From Streptomyces toxytricini (GTDB lineage: Bacteria; Actinomycetota; Actinomycetes; Streptomycetales; Streptomycetaceae): a stretch of DNA of 64,000 nucleotides. Shown one piece after another: positions 62,881 through 64,000 of the stretch (the first letter of the stretch is position 1; each line of letters begins with the position of its first letter). The stretch lies in contig NZ_BMTY01000016.1 of the NCBI RefSeq assembly GCF_014649915.1, positions 126,900 to 190,899 of the forward strand, in the 5' to 3' direction. The notes below the pieces were generated by a model. The model worked only from the letters and a program-made list of their open reading frames with translations. It was not told the origin of the DNA and did not search any database. Made by a program: the position numbers and the translations under genes.

Positions 62881-63078
62881 GCCGGGACGCCCCCAGGGGA
62901 ACGGCCTGGAGGTACTTGGACCATTCAGGGCCATCAGAGAGCTTCCTCTCCCGCCCTGGCCGCCGCATCCAGCCCCACCGGCATCAGCCGACCCGTCGGC
63001 GGAAGCTCCTCAGGGCTGTGACGTCGGGAAACGATGACCAGAGCATCATCCGGCGACAGGAGCGCGACCGATCGCTAC
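62881..63078 (+). repeat. Left arm of a diverged inverted repeat
   Basis: Shares blocks in reverse complement with 63788-63985: GCCCCCAGGGGAA, GGCCTGGAGGTA, CATCAGAGAGCTT, CTCTCCCGCCC, CCCACCGGCATCAGCCGACC continuing through CGTCGGCGG, CAGAGCATCATCCGG, and GATCGCTAC. The segments between blocks differ. Confidence 0.85.
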
Positions 63079-63611
63079 GTGGGCGCCCTTGGCTCAGCGG
63101 CCATCGGCCGTCTGGGGCCGAGAAGCGCCCAGGTCGCCACAGATCCCTGCCTGTTCGGCGACCGGCCGCCGTCTGGGGCGGCGCAGCGCCTCAGACGGTG
63201 GCCGGCTCGGCTTCTGACGGCGGCCGCCCCGTCGTCCGGGGCGGCGGAGCGCCCCAAGTCGCTGCGCGCCTCGGTCCTTCGGCGGCTGGCGGGCCGTTTT
63301 CGCGGCTGCTCCCCGCCCCGGGCCGCGAAGCGCCCCGGCTCTCAACACCGCCCCCCCTGCCTTGCCGGCGCCCGGCGCCCGGCCGCCGGCCGCCTTCTGC
63401 GGTCCGGGGCAGCAGAGCGCCCCAAATCCCTGCGGACCTCTGTCCCTCGGCGGCCGGCCGCCCGCCTTGGGCCGCGAAGCGCCCCCGGCCACGGCACACG
63501 CCCCTGCCCTGTTCGGCGGCCGGCCGCCGTCTTGGGCCGCGAAGCGGTCCGACTCGGTGCGCGCTGAGCTTTCTCGGCGGCAGAGGGCCGTCGTGGGGTG
63601 CGTAGCGCCCC
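63079..63611 (+). repeat. Eight tandem units of about 63 bp
   Basis: Each unit has a GGCGGCCGGCCGCC-like palindromic start, then TTGGGCCGCGAAGCGCCCC or a variant. The AGCG mark falls near 63124, 63185, 63248, 63330, 63415, 63478, 63543 and 63604, giving spacing of 61-65 bp except two of 82-85. The units are diverged from each other by roughly a third. Frames crossing them translate to Arg/Pro/Ala-rich text without start signals, so I regard the stretch as non-coding. Confidence 0.75.
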
Positions 63612-63787
63612 TGCCCGCTCCATGCTCCTCATATACCGGCGTCTGGCGGCAGGACGACTTCTTCCGCCCTGCCCGCCTACCCCCTGCCATCCATGCGGCG
63701 GTCAGTCGCCGAGCCGTCGGCGCCCGTGTAGCGATCTGTCGCGCCGCCCGGCCCCTGACGGCCGCCGGACGCTGGAGAATGCCAGGC

Positions 63788-63985
63788 TGTGTAGCGATCT
63801 GGGGCGCTTCTGTCTCCGGATGATGCTCTGGGCGTCGTTTCGTGCAGGGAAGAGCCCCCGGCTCCCCGCCGACGGGTCGGCTGATGCCGGTGGGACGAGA
63901 GGGGCCCCTGGGGCGGGAGAGAAAGCTCTCTGATGCCCCCTCATGCCGCACGCTACCTCCAGGCCATTCCCCTGGGGGCTTCCCG
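63788..63985 (-). repeat. Right arm of the diverged inverted repeat
   Basis: Reverse complement matches the blocks listed for 62881-63078 in the same order. An additional copy of the GATCGCTAC end block lies at 63726-63735. The sequence from 63612 to 63787 and from 63986 to 64000 shows nothing else recognisable. Confidence 0.85.
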
Positions 63986-64000
63986 GCAGCTTGTTGGCAT

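Noticed and set aside
62183..62968. Leftward frames of 226-261 codons with PTGRLPPTC-like repeats across the palindrome array
   Set aside because: No ribosome site; the repeats follow from the DNA palindromes and appear in several frames alike, and the frames overlap the SGNH gene or the hairpin.
62916..63951. Frames of 80-285 codons in the inverted-repeat and tandem-unit region
   Set aside because: Arg/Pro/Ala-rich text with no start signals. Similar peptides arise from both arms on opposite strands because the DNA is repeated, not because a protein is conserved.
62773..64000. Streptomyces chromosome telomere
   Set aside because: Packed hairpins and GCG-loop motifs suggested it, but I do not see the archetypal terminal palindromes, and the window continues past the region without an end.

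Overview
This is a very GC-rich, actinobacterial chromosome segment, almost certainly from a Streptomyces. The signs are third-position G/C bias, GTG starts, 4-bp start/stop overlaps, rare TTA codons, F420-dependent enzymes, bld-type regulation and secreted lipoproteins. The left edge cuts a giant NRPS gene. The right edge is a 1.7-kb repeat-rich stretch with no convincing gene.

Layout. (1) 1-16.1 kb: a hydroxamate siderophore cluster. It has an NRPS of at least four modules (partial), a ferric-siderophore binding lipoprotein, an ornithine N5-monooxygenase and a divergent N5-hydroxyornithine formyltransferase. Two DtxR/DmdR-type iron boxes lie between the divergent genes, and a MarR regulator follows. 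Adenylation codes read from the sequence give Ser for module 2 and N5-hydroxyornithine for module 3, so a foroxymithine/erythrochelin-like peptide is the best guess. (2) 16.2-20.8 kb: a reductive pyrimidine (uracil) degradation operon: nitrilase/beta-ureidopropionase, aminotransferase, dihydropyrimidinase and an F420-dependent luciferase-like oxidoreductase. (3) 20.9-28.8 kb: mixed genes, namely a low-complexity 695-aa protein, a PPOX/F420 protein, a small lipoprotein, an XRE regulator divergent from a second methionine aminopeptidase, a gamma-glutamyltransferase and a P450. (4) 28.9-36 kb: a cell-envelope block of FemX-like ligase, MurJ flippase, OmpR-type response regulator, kinase, GerMN lipoprotein and a divergent L,D-transpeptidase. 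(5) 36-40 kb: secreted S15-type hydrolase, exonuclease III and an MBL-fold protein. (6) 39.8-45.7 kb: a translationally coupled CUT2 sugar ABC transporter operon with a ROK kinase, divergent from a Gfo/Idh dehydrogenase. (7) 45.7-48.6 kb: second P450, DHFR-like reductase, SDR. (8) 48.6-52.3 and 59-60.7 kb: allantoin utilisation (allantoicase, allantoinase, IclR-family AllR) with malate synthase. Similar 15-bp boxes lie before allantoinase/allR and before malate synthase. (9) Between them: a MacB-like ABC pair with a divergent LiaRS/NarL-type two-component system, a MocR regulator and a MocA-like nucleotidyltransferase. (10) 61.1-62.3 kb: a secreted SGNH hydrolase.

The last 1.7 kb is the least explained part. 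It holds nine roughly 47-50-bp spaced palindromic units, a long branched hairpin ending in six T, and a diverged inverted repeat of about 200 bp per arm. The inverted repeat flanks eight roughly 63-bp tandem units. I treat it as non-coding structured DNA and the best candidate for something undescribed.

Three genes carry a TTA leucine codon (MarR regulator, low-complexity protein, gamma-glutamyltransferase), which suggests bldA dependence. Family assignments are from reading the translated sequence; no database search was run.
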